Assembly: GCF_001517085.1 (NCBI RefSeq)
Contig: NZ_LRAC01000015.1
Location: 1 to 44,881, forward strand
From: Paenibacillus sp. DMB5
Lineage (GTDB): Bacteria; Bacillota; Bacilli; Paenibacillales; Paenibacillaceae
Length of the DNA: 44,881 nucleotides
Direction: 5' to 3'
Of the stretch, positions 1 to 8,111 are shown piece after piece; the first letter of the stretch is position 1, and every line of letters starts with the position of its first letter. The notes beneath the pieces were generated by a model that saw nothing but the letters and a program-made list of their open reading frames with translations, did no database searches and had not been told where the DNA came from. The position numbers and the translations under genes are program-made.

Positions 1-52
1 GTGCAGCAATGCATGGAGCTGACCAATACTAATCGGTCGAGGGCTTATCCAA
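1..52 (+). rRNA. 23S ribosomal RNA, 3' end (partial)
   Basis: The first 50 bases match the conserved 3' terminus of Firmicute 23S rRNA, the stretch containing ACTAATCGGTCGAGGGCTTA. The rest of the gene lies upstream of the window. The exact 3' end is estimated at 50-52. From here to the first tRNA (133) there is an AT-rich spacer in which I see no 5S rRNA. Confidence 0.9.
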
Positions 53-132
53 TAATTAATTCGCAGATTCGTTTCGGATTCAGTTTTCAGGAATCAAGTT
101 CCTGTATGGATTTACATGGCACCAGATCGTTT

Positions 133-224
133 GGAGAGATACCCAAGTGGCTATAAGGGGACCCTCTGCTAAGGGGTTAGACTGCGTAAGCGGTGCGAGG
201 GTTCGAATCCCTCTCTCTCCGCCA
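133..224 (+). tRNA. tRNA-Ser (GCT)
   Basis: Acceptor stem GGAGAGA pairs with TCTCTCC, with a long variable arm typical of serine tRNAs and an encoded CCA end at 222-224. The anticodon GCT is at 168-170 in the loop CTGCTAA and reads AGC/AGT codons. It is the first tRNA after the 23S rRNA and probably belongs to the same rRNA transcript. Confidence 0.95.
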
Positions 225-250
225 TTTCAAATCCATAACCTAATTATTGT

Positions 251-327
251 GGCGGCGTAGCTCAGCTGGCTAGAGCGTACGGTTCATACCCGTGAGGTCG
301 GGGGTTCGATCCCCTCTGCCGCTACCA
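251..327 (+). tRNA. tRNA-Met (CAT), elongator type
   Basis: A 77-base cloverleaf with anticodon CAT and encoded CCA. The 5' GGCGGCG acceptor strand pairs fully with TGCCGCT (with G-T pairs at both ends), and resembles the elongator tRNA-Met of Bacillus rather than the initiator. A CAT anticodon can also be a lysidine-modified tRNA-Ile, but the body looks like Met. Confidence 0.9.
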
Positions 328-334
328 TATTCCC

Positions 335-410
335 GGAGGCTTAGCTCAGCTGGGAGAGCATCTGCCTTACAAGCAGAGGGTCGGGGGTTCGATCCCCTCA
401 GCCTCCACCA
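335..410 (+). tRNA. tRNA-Val (TAC)
   Basis: A 76-base cloverleaf: acceptor GGAGGCT with AGCCTCC, anticodon stem CTGCC/AAGCAG around TAC, T-loop TTCGATC, and an encoded CCA end. Confidence 0.95.
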
Positions 411-439
411 TTTTTACCTTGAAATACATTTAACACTGT

Positions 440-515
<76 letters not shown>

Positions 516-531
516 TTCTTTTTACAAATGC

Positions 532-609
532 GGAACCGTGGTGTAGTTGGCCTAACATGCCTGCCTGTCACGCAGGAGATCGCGGGTTCGAATCCCGTCG
601 GTTCCGCCA
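532..609 (+). tRNA. tRNA-Asp (GTC)
   Basis: Acceptor GGAACCG pairs with CGGTTCC. The anticodon is GTC in loop CTGTCAC, the discriminator is G and the CCA end is encoded. Confidence 0.95.
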
Positions 610-631
610 TTTAAATTTTGGCTTGTTATAT

Positions 632-707
632 GGCTCGGTAGCTCAGTCGGTAGAGCAAAGGACTGAAAATCCTTGTGTCGGGGGTTCGATTCCCTCCCGC
701 GCCACCA
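632..707 (+). tRNA. tRNA-Phe (GAA), with an acceptor-stem mismatch
   Basis: A 76-base cloverleaf with anticodon GAA in loop CTGAAAA and encoded CCA. The acceptor strands GGCTCGG and CCGCGCC leave position 4 (T) facing position 69 (C), a mismatch. The Bacillus homologue has A69. All other stems pair, including one G-T in the T-stem. The odd base may be real or an error. Confidence 0.93.
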
Positions 708-713
708 TAACGT

Positions 714-799
714 GGAGGCTTAGCGAAGTGGCCAAACGCATCAGACTGTAAATCTGCTCACGTACGTGTTCGGTGGTTCGAATCCATCAGCCTCCACCA
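714..799 (+). tRNA. tRNA-Tyr (GTA)
   Basis: A class II tRNA of 86 bases with a long variable arm. Anticodon GTA sits in CTGTAAA, the acceptor is GGAGGCT/AGCCTCC and the CCA end is encoded. Confidence 0.95.
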
Positions 800-806
800 G
801 TTTTAT

Positions 807-879
807 GAGCCATTAGCTCAGTTGGTAGAGCACCTGACTTTTAATCAGGGTGTCGAAGGTTCGAGTCCTTCATGGCTCA
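807..879 (+). tRNA. tRNA-Lys (TTT), CCA not encoded
   Basis: Acceptor GAGCCAT pairs with ATGGCTC and the anticodon TTT sits in loop CTTTTAA. Unlike the seven tRNAs before it, the discriminator A879 is followed by TTCC instead of CCA, so the 3' end must be added by tRNA nucleotidyltransferase. Confidence 0.93.
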
Positions 880-890
880 TTCCAAACAGA

Positions 891-920
891 AAGTCATCAT
901 CTCCGGATGGTGGCTTTTTT
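891..920 (+). terminator. Intrinsic terminator of the rRNA-tRNA transcript
   Basis: A 10-bp stem (892-901 with 906-915, with G-T pairs) and a TCCG loop are followed by a run of T. It starts 12 bases after tRNA-Lys and closes the tRNA cluster. Confidence 0.85.
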
Positions 921-1023
921 GTATTTTCAGGAACATTTTCATTTTATTTCAATATCCAGTTTAAAAATTTCTGCTTCGTTTAATTATAAGTTTATAATAA
1001 CGAACAGAAATGAGGGTATCCCT

Positions 1024-1983
1024 GTGAGATATGATGCGATTATTGTTGGAGGCGGGTTTGCCGGCCTTCAGGCAGCTATACAATTAGGACGCTACTCTGT
1101 GCACCGTGTACTGGTCATTGATGCGGGTGTGGGAAGATCAACACTGTGCCGGAGTTATCATAATATACTTGGATGGCCGGATGGTATATGGGGTGAGGAG
1201 CTGCGCCAGAAGGGCCGGCAGCAAGCTCAGACAGCAGGTGTGGAATTTAAGACGGACAGAATCATTACGGCGCAAAAGAGGGATGATCACTTCCTGTTAA
1301 CAGGACAGCAGGGACAACTGTATGAAGGGACAACCTTGCTGCTTGCAACAGGGGTAATGGACCGTTTCCCGGAACTTCCGGGAATAAAAGCAACCATGGG
1401 CAGAACCCTCTACGTATGTCCTGACTGCGACGGCTATGAAATTGAGAACCGGCAGACAGTCCTGCTGGGCTCTGGCGATGCCGGTGCGAATATGGCTTTT
1501 GTTTTACGTGAGCGTACCGGGGATCTTACTTATATCAATCATGAACGTGAACCTGTTTCACAGGAAAATATAAACCGTCTCCTTGATGAGGGAATCAGGT
1601 ACATTGAAAGGGCTGCTGCCGAGGTTGTTCATGAAAATGACGGATATATTAAGCAGGTTATCTTGGAGGATGGGGAAACGGTTCCGGCAGAGCGGGGGTT
1701 TATAGCTTTTGGCAAAAATCCCGTTCATTCGGAGCTTGCTGCCCAGTTGGGGGTAACACTCCATAAGAATAAACATGCAGAAGCCAACAAGCGCTCTTTA
1801 ATGACAAATGTCGAGCATCTTTGGGTAGCCGGTGATCTTGCTGTTCATGCCGAACAGGCTACGGTTGCTATGGGGGAAGGAGCGATTGCGGGGATCTGGA
1901 TGAATAAAGTGCTTAAAAAGCTTAATCCCCCTAAACTTCCAGTATCCAAACATGCCGTTTACAATACTGAAGGCACTGATTAG
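1024..1983 (+). CDS. NAD(P)/FAD-dependent oxidoreductase, thioredoxin-reductase-like
   Basis: A 319-residue flavoprotein. An FAD-binding GGGFAGLQAA motif lies near the N-terminus. A CPDC redox pair followed by DGYE sits at the position of the CATC pair of thioredoxin reductase. After it comes a second nucleotide-binding LLGSGDAGANMA motif, and the C-terminal GDLA segment contacts FAD. CPxCDGYE-type active sites are known from stand-alone thiol oxidases of the GliT type as well as from TrxR-like proteins, so the partner need not be thioredoxin. The GTG at 1024 is chosen because it has GAGGGT just upstream and places the Rossmann motif at the usual distance; an in-frame extension runs back into tRNA-Lys and is not credible. 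A TATAAT at 993 may be its -10 box. It stands alone between the tRNA cluster and the PucR-type gene. Confidence 0.82.
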   Translation: MRYDAIIVGGGFAGLQAAIQLGRYSVHRVLVIDAGVGRSTLCRSYHNILGWPDGIWGEELRQKGRQQAQTAGVEFKTDRIITAQKRDDHFLLTGQQGQLYEGTTLLLATGVMDRFPELPGIKATMGRTLYVCPDCDGYEIENRQTVLLGSGDAGANMAFVLRERTGDLTYINHEREPVSQENINRLLDEGIRYIERAAAEVVHENDGYIKQVILEDGETVPAERGFIAFGKNPVHSELAAQLGVTLHKNKHAEANKRSLMTNVEHLWVAGDLAVHAEQATVAMGEGAIAGIWMNKVLKKLNPPKLPVSKHAVYNTEGTD

Positions 1984-2081
1984 AAGAATTCATGTTATAT
2001 ATCAATATCCTTCAGAAGGGCCTTGCCGCATCTTATTGCAAAATATGATAAAATAGGCGAAAAGAGCAAAAGTGGTGGAGC

Positions 2082-3185
2082 ATGGTGACTATGGATAGTG
2101 AGGCTTTGCGTCAAAGGTTGGAGCAGCTCACGGGAAAAAGAACCGGAATCAAACAGCTCGGGAGGCAGCATTCGGCTTCCCTTTTTGGTGCAGGTACAGA
2201 ACAGCAGGACCAGCCGGTAACGCATGAAGGACATCTATGGGTTCCTTTATATGAGAATGAGGGCCGGTTCACCGCACTCTGGGTCGAGATGGAGGGCCTG
2301 TCCCCGCTGGAGCTGCAATTGGTCAATTATGCGGCTCGTAATTATGCTGTTGCCCTCAAGGCCACAGGCATAAAGGAAGAGGGCGAGGTGGAGGCGCGTC
2401 AGCTCAGCGTCTGGCTTAACTCCCAGCTGGAGCAGGAAAAGATTGATGCAGAAATACCTGATGATATGACACTTAAAGGCCGTTTATTCGGAGATATGAT
2501 TCCTTTTCTGCTGGTCAGTGAAAATGTGCATAACCCGCAGATGACCTACCGTACTTTAATGAAGCTGCTGCGCAATTATTTCGAGAATGAAATTCTGCTT
2601 ATCCCCCTGCAGGAGAAGGAATGGCTAATTTTGGCCCGTAAGGAACTGCTCACCGGCGGAGATGATAAGGAAGACGAGGAAGAAAGTGAAGATGAGCTCC
2701 TGGCTCAAACTTGCATGGGACTGCATGAGCTGATTGCCAGTGAGTGGGTGGGGGTATTTCATCTGGCTGTGGCCCCGGCAATTATCCCGGTAAAAGGCCT
2801 GACAGGCTCAGTGGCTCTTCTGCGTGAGACTATAGTGCTTGGCCGGATCTTTCAGGTCGGTGATTATATCCATCTGCCGTGGGAGCTGCACATGGAGCGC
2901 TTGATTAACAGTATTCCCGATAGCCGGCGGCGGCAGCTGCTTGGACAGATCGGCGATTACTCTTCCGTGCTGGCTGACAAGGAGATGCTGCTTACACTGG
3001 AGACGTTCTTTGAAATGGACTGCAATGTAAGTGAGACGGCCAAGAAGCTATACATCCACCGCAACACACTGCTGTACAGGCTGGATAAGATCAAGCAGGA
3101 AACGGGAGCCGATGTACGGAGCTTCGGAGATGCGGCTATTGTGAAGTTAGCCATGTTATTGTATAAAGTGACGAAAAGAAAATAG
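2082..3185 (+). CDS. PucR/CdaR-type helix-turn-helix transcriptional regulator
   Basis: A 367-residue protein. The last 65 residues or so carry a PucR-type HTH, recognisable from FFEMDCNVSETAKKLYIHRN followed by TLLYRLDKI. This arrangement is typical of CdaR/PucR family activators, in which a long N-terminal part senses a ligand. The N-terminal 300 residues show no obvious GAF or diacid-recognition signature, and a very acidic stretch (DDKEDEEESEDE) lies near residue 200. The ATG at 2082 follows GGTGGAG. It lies directly upstream of the sugar ABC ATPase gene, so control of carbohydrate uptake is a reasonable guess, but the effector cannot be read from sequence. Confidence 0.8.
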   Translation: MVTMDSEALRQRLEQLTGKRTGIKQLGRQHSASLFGAGTEQQDQPVTHEGHLWVPLYENEGRFTALWVEMEGLSPLELQLVNYAARNYAVALKATGIKEEGEVEARQLSVWLNSQLEQEKIDAEIPDDMTLKGRLFGDMIPFLLVSENVHNPQMTYRTLMKLLRNYFENEILLIPLQEKEWLILARKELLTGGDDKEDEEESEDELLAQTCMGLHELIASEWVGVFHLAVAPAIIPVKGLTGSVALLRETIVLGRIFQVGDYIHLPWELHMERLINSIPDSRRRQLLGQIGDYSSVLADKEMLLTLETFFEMDCNVSETAKKLYIHRNTLLYRLDKIKQETGADVRSFGDAAIVKLAMLLYKVTKRK

Positions 3186-3294
3186 GTTTTTTGTGAACGT
3201 TACAAATAGCCAGTTCTGCACGTCTGGGGTAAGATAAATGTACAAGAAAGCGATTTATTTTTATCCTAATTAATTAACTCGAGGGGGAAATACA

Positions 3295-4416
3295 ATGGCA
3301 GGCGTACGTTTAGAGCACATTTTCAAAAAATACCCGGGTTCCGATAAAGCAACAGTAATGGATATCAATCTTGATATTAAAGATAAGGAATTTCTCGTAC
3401 TGGTTGGTCCTTCCGGTTGCGGTAAATCCACAACACTGCGTATGATCGCAGGTCTGGAAGAAATCTCTGAAGGAAAAATGTACATTGGCGACCGTGTAGT
3501 TAATGACGTTGCTCCTAAAGACCGCGACATCGCGATGGTATTCCAATCCTACGCTTTGTATCCGCACATGAGCGTATATCAGAACATGGCATTCGGTCTG
3601 AAACTGCGTAAAGTGAAGAAAGAAGAAATCGACAAGAAAGTACGCGAAGCTGCGAAGATCCTCGATATCGAGCACTTGCTGGAACGTAAACCTAAGGCTC
3701 TGTCCGGTGGTCAACGTCAACGTGTCGCTCTGGGCCGTGCGATCGTCCGCGATCCGCAAGTCTTCCTGATGGATGAGCCGCTCTCCAACTTGGATGCTAA
3801 ACTCCGTGGTCAGATGCGTGCCGAAATCACCAAGCTGGTTAAACGTCTTGAAACCACTTGTATCTACGTAACGCATGACCAGACAGAAGCTATGACAATG
3901 GGTGACCGTATCGTAGTTATGTACGACGGTATCATTCAACAGGCTGCTTCCCCTGAAGAGCTGTACAATGAGCCTACTAACCTGTTCGTAGCCGGATTCA
4001 TCGGATCCCCTACAATGAACTTTATCAATGGTACCCTGAGCGATGTTAACGGTGCAGTTCGCTTCCGCGCTGAAAACCTGGATGTTGAAGTTCCAGGCGG
4101 CAAAGCAACAATCCTGCGCAGCAAAGGATACATCGGTAAAGAAGTTATCCTTGGTCTTCGTCCGGAAGATATCCATGAAGAGCCAGTATTCCTGGAAGCT
4201 TCCCCTAACACAATCTTCTCTTCCCTGGTAGACGTTACAGAAAACCTTGGTCACGAAATGCTCCTCTACTTGAGCGGCGTGGGCACAGGAACTGTAATCG
4301 CCCGTGTAGACGGACGTTCTACTACCCGTGAAGGCAGCAAGCCAAAATTGGCAATCGATATGAACAAAGTTCATATCTTCGATAAAGAATCCGAACTGAA
4401 CGTATTGCTGGGCTAA
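3295..4416 (+). CDS. ugpC: Sugar ABC transporter ATP-binding protein (UgpC/MsmX type)
   Basis: A 373-residue ABC ATPase. Walker A GPSGCGKST is at 38-46, the Q-loop Q at 84, the LSGGQ signature at 136-140, Walker B VFLMDE at 156-161, the H-loop H at 194, and a C-terminal OB-like regulatory domain follows. It matches the family of multitask ATPases (MsmX, UgpC, MalK) that energise several carbohydrate importers. No permease or binding protein genes are adjacent, which fits a shared orphan ATPase. The ATG follows GAGGGGGAAATACA. Its codon use (many GCT, AAC, GAA, CGT) resembles that of the glycolytic genes at 36-42 kb, suggesting high expression. A strong terminator follows. Confidence 0.93.
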   Translation: MAGVRLEHIFKKYPGSDKATVMDINLDIKDKEFLVLVGPSGCGKSTTLRMIAGLEEISEGKMYIGDRVVNDVAPKDRDIAMVFQSYALYPHMSVYQNMAFGLKLRKVKKEEIDKKVREAAKILDIEHLLERKPKALSGGQRQRVALGRAIVRDPQVFLMDEPLSNLDAKLRGQMRAEITKLVKRLETTCIYVTHDQTEAMTMGDRIVVMYDGIIQQAASPEELYNEPTNLFVAGFIGSPTMNFINGTLSDVNGAVRFRAENLDVEVPGGKATILRSKGYIGKEVILGLRPEDIHEEPVFLEASPNTIFSSLVDVTENLGHEMLLYLSGVGTGTVIARVDGRSTTREGSKPKLAIDMNKVHIFDKESELNVLLG

Positions 4417-4443
4417 GATAGCAGTATCTTCCCTGCTTGAGAG

Positions 4444-4469
4444 AGGCCGCCTGAAAGGGCGGCCTTTTT
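4444..4469 (+). terminator. Intrinsic terminator after ugpC
   Basis: An 8-bp GC-rich stem AGGCCGCC/GGCGGCCT with a TGAAAG loop and five T. It makes ugpC a transcription unit separate from hprK. Confidence 0.9.
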
Positions 4470-4515
4470 GATATGTTGGCCCCGGCGGGAATAAGCAGAG
4501 AGACAGGCATTAAGA

Positions 4516-4544
4516 TTGCATTCATAGACATTATCCATTAAGAT
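4516..4544 (+). promoter_or_regulatory. Candidate sigma-A promoter for hprK
   Basis: TTGCAT (4516-4521) and TAAGAT (4539-4544) are separated by exactly 17 bases, about 90 bases upstream of the hprK start. This is a sequence match only. Confidence 0.55.
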
Positions 4545-4635
4545 AGCAGGAGAATTACCTACGGTTGGGTTTATAAGAATAGCTATCCAGACGCGGACAG
4601 CGGACTTACCGCAGGCGACGAAAGGAAGAACATAC

Positions 4636-5574
4636 ATGGCTAAGAAGGTAAAAGTATCTGAATTGGTACAGCATTTTCAATTAGAAGTGGTTTCCGGGCA
4701 TGAAGGTCTCAAAAGACCGATAACAGTGGATGACCTCAACCGTCCGGGGCTGGAAATGGCCGGTTATTTCGAATATTACCCTGAAGAGCGCGTGCAGCTG
4801 CTCGGCAAAACAGAGCTGGCGTTCTTCTCCATGCTCTCCGAGGAAGAGCGTAAGAGCCGCATCGAGGGAATTTGCACTGACAATACGCCATGTATTGTAA
4901 TTACAAGAGCACTGGATGTACCGCAGGAGCTGATTGACACCAGTAATGAGAAGGGACTTCCGGTTCTGCGCAGCTCGATGGCGACAACGATTTTTTCCAG
5001 CCGCCTGACCAGCTTCCTGGAAGGCAGACTGGCGCCTACTGCAACCATTCATGGCGTTCTAGTCGATGTTAACGGTGTGGGGATGCTGATTACAGGCAGC
5101 AGCGGTATCGGTAAAAGTGAAACGGCTCTTGAGCTGGTTAAACGCGGACACCGCCTGATTGCCGATGATGCAGTGGAAATCCGCCAAACCTCGGATAATC
5201 AGCTGCATGGAACCGCGCCTGAGCTGATCCGCCATCTGCTGGAAATCCGCGGAGTCGGGATTATTAATGTAATGACTTTGTTTGGTGCAGGTGCCATCCG
5301 TAATCATAAACGGATAACGCTTGTTGTACGTCTTGAAGCATGGCAGCAGGACAAACAATATGACCGGCTGGGACTGGACGAGGAGACCACACGGATTATA
5401 GATACGGATGTTACGCTTGTAACCATTCCGGTACGTCCGGGACGAAATCTTGCCGTTATTATTGAGGTTGCGGCCATGAACTACCGTCTGAAGCAAATGG
5501 GCTTTAACGCAGCTCTTCAGTTTACCAATAAACTTACAGCCACCATCTCTGAGGACATGGATGATCTGGACTAG
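4636..5574 (+). CDS. hprK: HPr kinase/phosphorylase
   Basis: 312 residues, the usual HprK length. It phosphorylates Ser46 of HPr using ATP or pyrophosphate and reverses the reaction, which drives CcpA-dependent carbon catabolite control. The P-loop GSSGIGKS is at 154-161, the catalytic ADD motif at 176-178, and the family signature [11 protein letters not shown] near 202-212. The ATG follows AAAGGAAGAAC. It leads the cluster hprK-lgt-ppaX-acyltransferase, the order known from B. subtilis. Its substrate could be the HPr encoded at 30216. The stop codon overlaps the ribosome site of lgt. Confidence 0.97.
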   Translation: MAKKVKVSELVQHFQLEVVSGHEGLKRPITVDDLNRPGLEMAGYFEYYPEERVQLLGKTELAFFSMLSEEERKSRIEGICTDNTPCIVITRALDVPQELIDTSNEKGLPVLRSSMATTIFSSRLTSFLEGRLAPTATIHGVLVDVNGVGMLITGSSGIGKSETALELVKRGHRLIADDAVEIRQTSDNQLHGTAPELIRHLLEIRGVGIINVMTLFGAGAIRNHKRITLVVRLEAWQQDKQYDRLGLDEETTRIIDTDVTLVTIPVRPGRNLAVIIEVAAMNYRLKQMGFNAALQFTNKLTATISEDMDDLD

Positions 5575-5583
5575 GAGGAGTGT

Positions 5584-6621
5584 GTGAACATGTTTTTCTC
5601 ATTGGCGATTAATCCCATTGTTTTCTCCATCGGGTCGCTTCCGGTACACTGGTACGGCCTGATCCTCGGGACCGGGGCGCTTGTAGGCCTGTTTTTGGCC
5701 ATCCGGGAGGGTAAACGGTTTAATATTCCGCAGGAATTTTTCATGGATCTGCTGCTGCTGGGTGTGCCTTCGGCCATTATCGGTGCGCGGATTTACTTCG
5801 TTGCCTTCATGTGGGACGATTACAAGGACAACCTGATTGATATATTTAAAATCTGGAACGGCGGTATTGCCATATACGGCGCCTTAATCGGGGCTATTAT
5901 CTGCGGCATTATCTATTTCCGCTACAAAGGGTACCCGTTCTGGCGAATTGTGGATATATGTGCACCGAGTCTGCTAGCCGGACAAATGATTGGCCGCTGG
6001 GGTAACTTTGTTAATCAGGAAGCCTATGGCGGTCCTATCGAAGAATCTTTCCTGCGTGACAAGCTGCATCTGCCGGACTTCATTGTTAATCAAATGTACA
6101 TAGGTGATGCGTTTCACCATCCGACGTTTTTGTATGAGTCACTGTGGAGTCTGCTGGGGATTGCGCTGCTGATGGTACTGCGCCGCCAGAAATTCGTACG
6201 GGCCGGTGAAATCTTCCTGTCCTACTTCATCTGGTACTCCATTGGACGCTTCTTCATTGAAGCGCTGCGTACCGACAGTCTGGGCTTCAACGGAAGCAGC
6301 GGTGTAGCTTCACTGATTGACGGGCTCTGGAGCCCGATGAAATGGCTGGGCTTTGAACAGGGCTATTTCGATCCGGCATACGGGAACATCCGTATCTCTC
6401 AGCTGCTTGCCCTGCTGATTATCATCGCGGCGATTATCATTATTGTCGTACGCAGAGTGACCGGCCAGGCGAATGCTTATTATTCTGACCCTATTGTCAG
6501 CACAAAGGCTGCAGCCAGTGAACCGGTTGTGCCGGAGCATGCCGCGGTTACTCCGCAGAAAGCCCCGCAGGATGTACAGTCTGAAGCAGACAAAGCGGAG
6601 AATGAGCAACGTAAGGAGTAA
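5584..6621 (+). CDS. lgt: Prolipoprotein diacylglyceryl transferase
   Basis: 345 residues, a multi-pass membrane enzyme that moves diacylglycerol from phosphatidylglycerol to the lipobox cysteine of prolipoproteins. The Lgt signature RWGNFVNQEAYGG is present, along with HPTFLYES and GRFFIEALRTDSL. After the last membrane segment there is an Ala/Pro/Glu-rich tail of about 50 residues, absent from many shorter homologues. Start: AGGAGG at 5573-5578 gives 5 bases to GTG 5584 and 11 to ATG 5590; either is possible and they differ by two residues. It follows hprK with a 9-base gap and is cotranscribed. Confidence 0.95.
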   Translation: MNMFFSLAINPIVFSIGSLPVHWYGLILGTGALVGLFLAIREGKRFNIPQEFFMDLLLLGVPSAIIGARIYFVAFMWDDYKDNLIDIFKIWNGGIAIYGALIGAIICGIIYFRYKGYPFWRIVDICAPSLLAGQMIGRWGNFVNQEAYGGPIEESFLRDKLHLPDFIVNQMYIGDAFHHPTFLYESLWSLLGIALLMVLRRQKFVRAGEIFLSYFIWYSIGRFFIEALRTDSLGFNGSSGVASLIDGLWSPMKWLGFEQGYFDPAYGNIRISQLLALLIIIAAIIIIVVRRVTGQANAYYSDPIVSTKAAASEPVVPEHAAVTPQKAPQDVQSEADKAENEQRKE

Positions 6622-6629
6622 ATATTGAA

Positions 6630-7271
6630 ATGATAGAATATGTGTTGTTCGATCTGGATGGAACCATTGTTAATACTAACGAGCTGATCATCAACTCATT
6701 TATGCATGCGCTCAAGGAGAATAATCTGCCCCCGCTAAGCCGGGAGCAGATTATTCCTCATATGGGGACAACGCTGCAGCAGCAGATAAGCACCTTCTCC
6801 GGGCTGGCGGATACAAGTGCACTGGAGAAGTCATACCGTGCGTATAACAACAATCATCATGATGAGCTGATTGCTTCTTTTCCCCGTGTAAATGAAACGA
6901 TGGACGAGCTGCTGCGGCGCGGGATCAAGCTGGGTATTGTCACTACTAAGATTCGGCCGACTACCCTTAGAGCGCTGGAGATGTTTGATCTGCTCAAGTA
7001 CATGGAGACCATTGTTACCGTGAATGACGTAGAACACGCCAAGCCACACCCGGAGCCGGTGCTGACAGCACTCCGCAACCTGAATGCAGATCCTAAGCGG
7101 ACGCTTATGGTCGGGGACAGTGCAGTTGATATCCAATCAGCCCAGGCAGCCGGCGTTCGTGTTGCCGGAGTCTCGTGGTCGCTTAAAGGGGAAGAGACGC
7201 TTCGTAAATATCATCCGGATTATATCATTCATGACATGACCGATTTACTGACTATTGTAGAGCAAGGGTGA
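6630..7271 (+). CDS. ppaX: Pyrophosphatase PpaX (HAD family)
   Basis: 213 residues. HAD motif I DLDGTIVNT is at 8-16, motif II TTK near 105, and motif IV GDSAVDIQSAQAAG near 162. PpaX hydrolyses the pyrophosphate released by HprK during HPr-Ser-P dephosphorylation, which explains its place beside hprK. RBS AAGGAGTAAA lies before the ATG. In B. subtilis yvoD lies between lgt and ppaX; here only 8 bases separate them. Confidence 0.93.
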   Translation: MIEYVLFDLDGTIVNTNELIINSFMHALKENNLPPLSREQIIPHMGTTLQQQISTFSGLADTSALEKSYRAYNNNHHDELIASFPRVNETMDELLRRGIKLGIVTTKIRPTTLRALEMFDLLKYMETIVTVNDVEHAKPHPEPVLTALRNLNADPKRTLMVGDSAVDIQSAQAAGVRVAGVSWSLKGEETLRKYHPDYIIHDMTDLLTIVEQG

Positions 7272-7279
7272 AATGAACC

Positions 7280-7861
7280 GTGAGAAAAGTTACCCGTTAT
7301 CCGGTCGAGGGGCATAACTCGCTCTGGTATATTTACCGTACGGTCAGCCCCTGGAAGGGTGTGCGCAATTTCATCTTTATCCAGATTGCCAGGTACTGTC
7401 CGATTCTGCCGGTCAAAAACTGGATTTACCGCAGCATACTCGGCATGAAGGTGGGAAAGCATACGGCGTTCGGCCTTATGGCGATGGTCGATGTGTTTTT
7501 TCCGGAGAAGATAACGGTCGGTGAAAATTCAATCATTGGCTACAATACGACGATTCTGGCGCATGAATATCTCATTAAAGAGTATCGTCTGGGTGAAGTC
7601 ATTATCGGTGAAAATGTACTGATTGGAGCGAACACGACCATTCTGCCGGGTGTTACGATTGGCGACGGGGCCGTTGTTGCCGCAGGCTCGGTAGTACACA
7701 AGGACGTGGCGCCCGGCTCCTTTGTCGGCGGTAATCCGCTCCGGGAGCTGCGTCGGCTTCAGCAGGAGCGCTGCAGGAAGAGGAATAAAAGACAGGATCT
7801 GAAAATGGCCCTGCAGTTTCAGAATGCGTGTACCGGCGCAGAAGCTGCAGGGTTATTTTAA
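7280..7861 (+). CDS. Hexapeptide-repeat acyltransferase (YvoF-like)
   Basis: 193 residues with left-handed beta-helix hexad repeats ([30 protein letters not shown]) and the C-terminal GNPLREL closure typical of the LacA/CysE-like O-acetyltransferases. It occupies the yvoF position after ppaX. GTG 7280 follows AAGGGTGA and lies 8 bases after the ppaX stop, so it is probably translationally coupled. The acceptor is unknown; the neighbouring membrane acyltransferases suggest a cell-envelope or glycan substrate, which is inference. Confidence 0.85.
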   Translation: MRKVTRYPVEGHNSLWYIYRTVSPWKGVRNFIFIQIARYCPILPVKNWIYRSILGMKVGKHTAFGLMAMVDVFFPEKITVGENSIIGYNTTILAHEYLIKEYRLGEVIIGENVLIGANTTILPGVTIGDGAVVAAGSVVHKDVAPGSFVGGNPLRELRRLQQERCRKRNKRQDLKMALQFQNACTGAEAAGLF

Positions 7862-8111
7862 TGTATATTGGCCTGCAGCTTAAATTTCCTTATTTTTTAG
7901 GTAACATTCAGAAAGCTTTAAGTGCCCCCGCAGCGGAAGAAGCGGTATACTTGTACTTAGAGTTATGTGTAGCTGACACAAGAACGCTGCAGAATACACA
8001 TCAGAATGAATAAACAGCATAGGAAGGCTTCCTGATGGGTTCAGTCATCATGTTCCGCTCGCTTGGCGTCTATATGAACAGCCATTATAAGCAGAGAAGA
8101 GGATAATTATC
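7862..8111 (+). other. Intergenic spacer, no gene seen
   Basis: 250 bases between the hexapeptide acyltransferase and the first membrane acyltransferase. I see no terminator with a T-run and no clear promoter pair. The short reading frame here has no ribosome site and no recognisable protein. AGAGGAT at the end serves the next gene. Confidence 0.5.

Noticed and set aside
3191..3207. TTGTGAACGTTACAA upstream of ugpC as a CcpA cre or Crp site
   Set aside because: The central AACGTT is palindromic, but the flanks are offset by one base and do not fit the cre or TGTGA-N6-TCACA consensus.
3310..4374. A 354-codon minus-strand frame opposite ugpC
   Set aside because: Shadow of the highly biased ugpC gene; no recognisable domain or ribosome site.
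7828..8013. Small open frame after the hexapeptide acyltransferase
   Set aside because: It overlaps the end of the previous gene, lacks a ribosome site and has no recognisable protein features.
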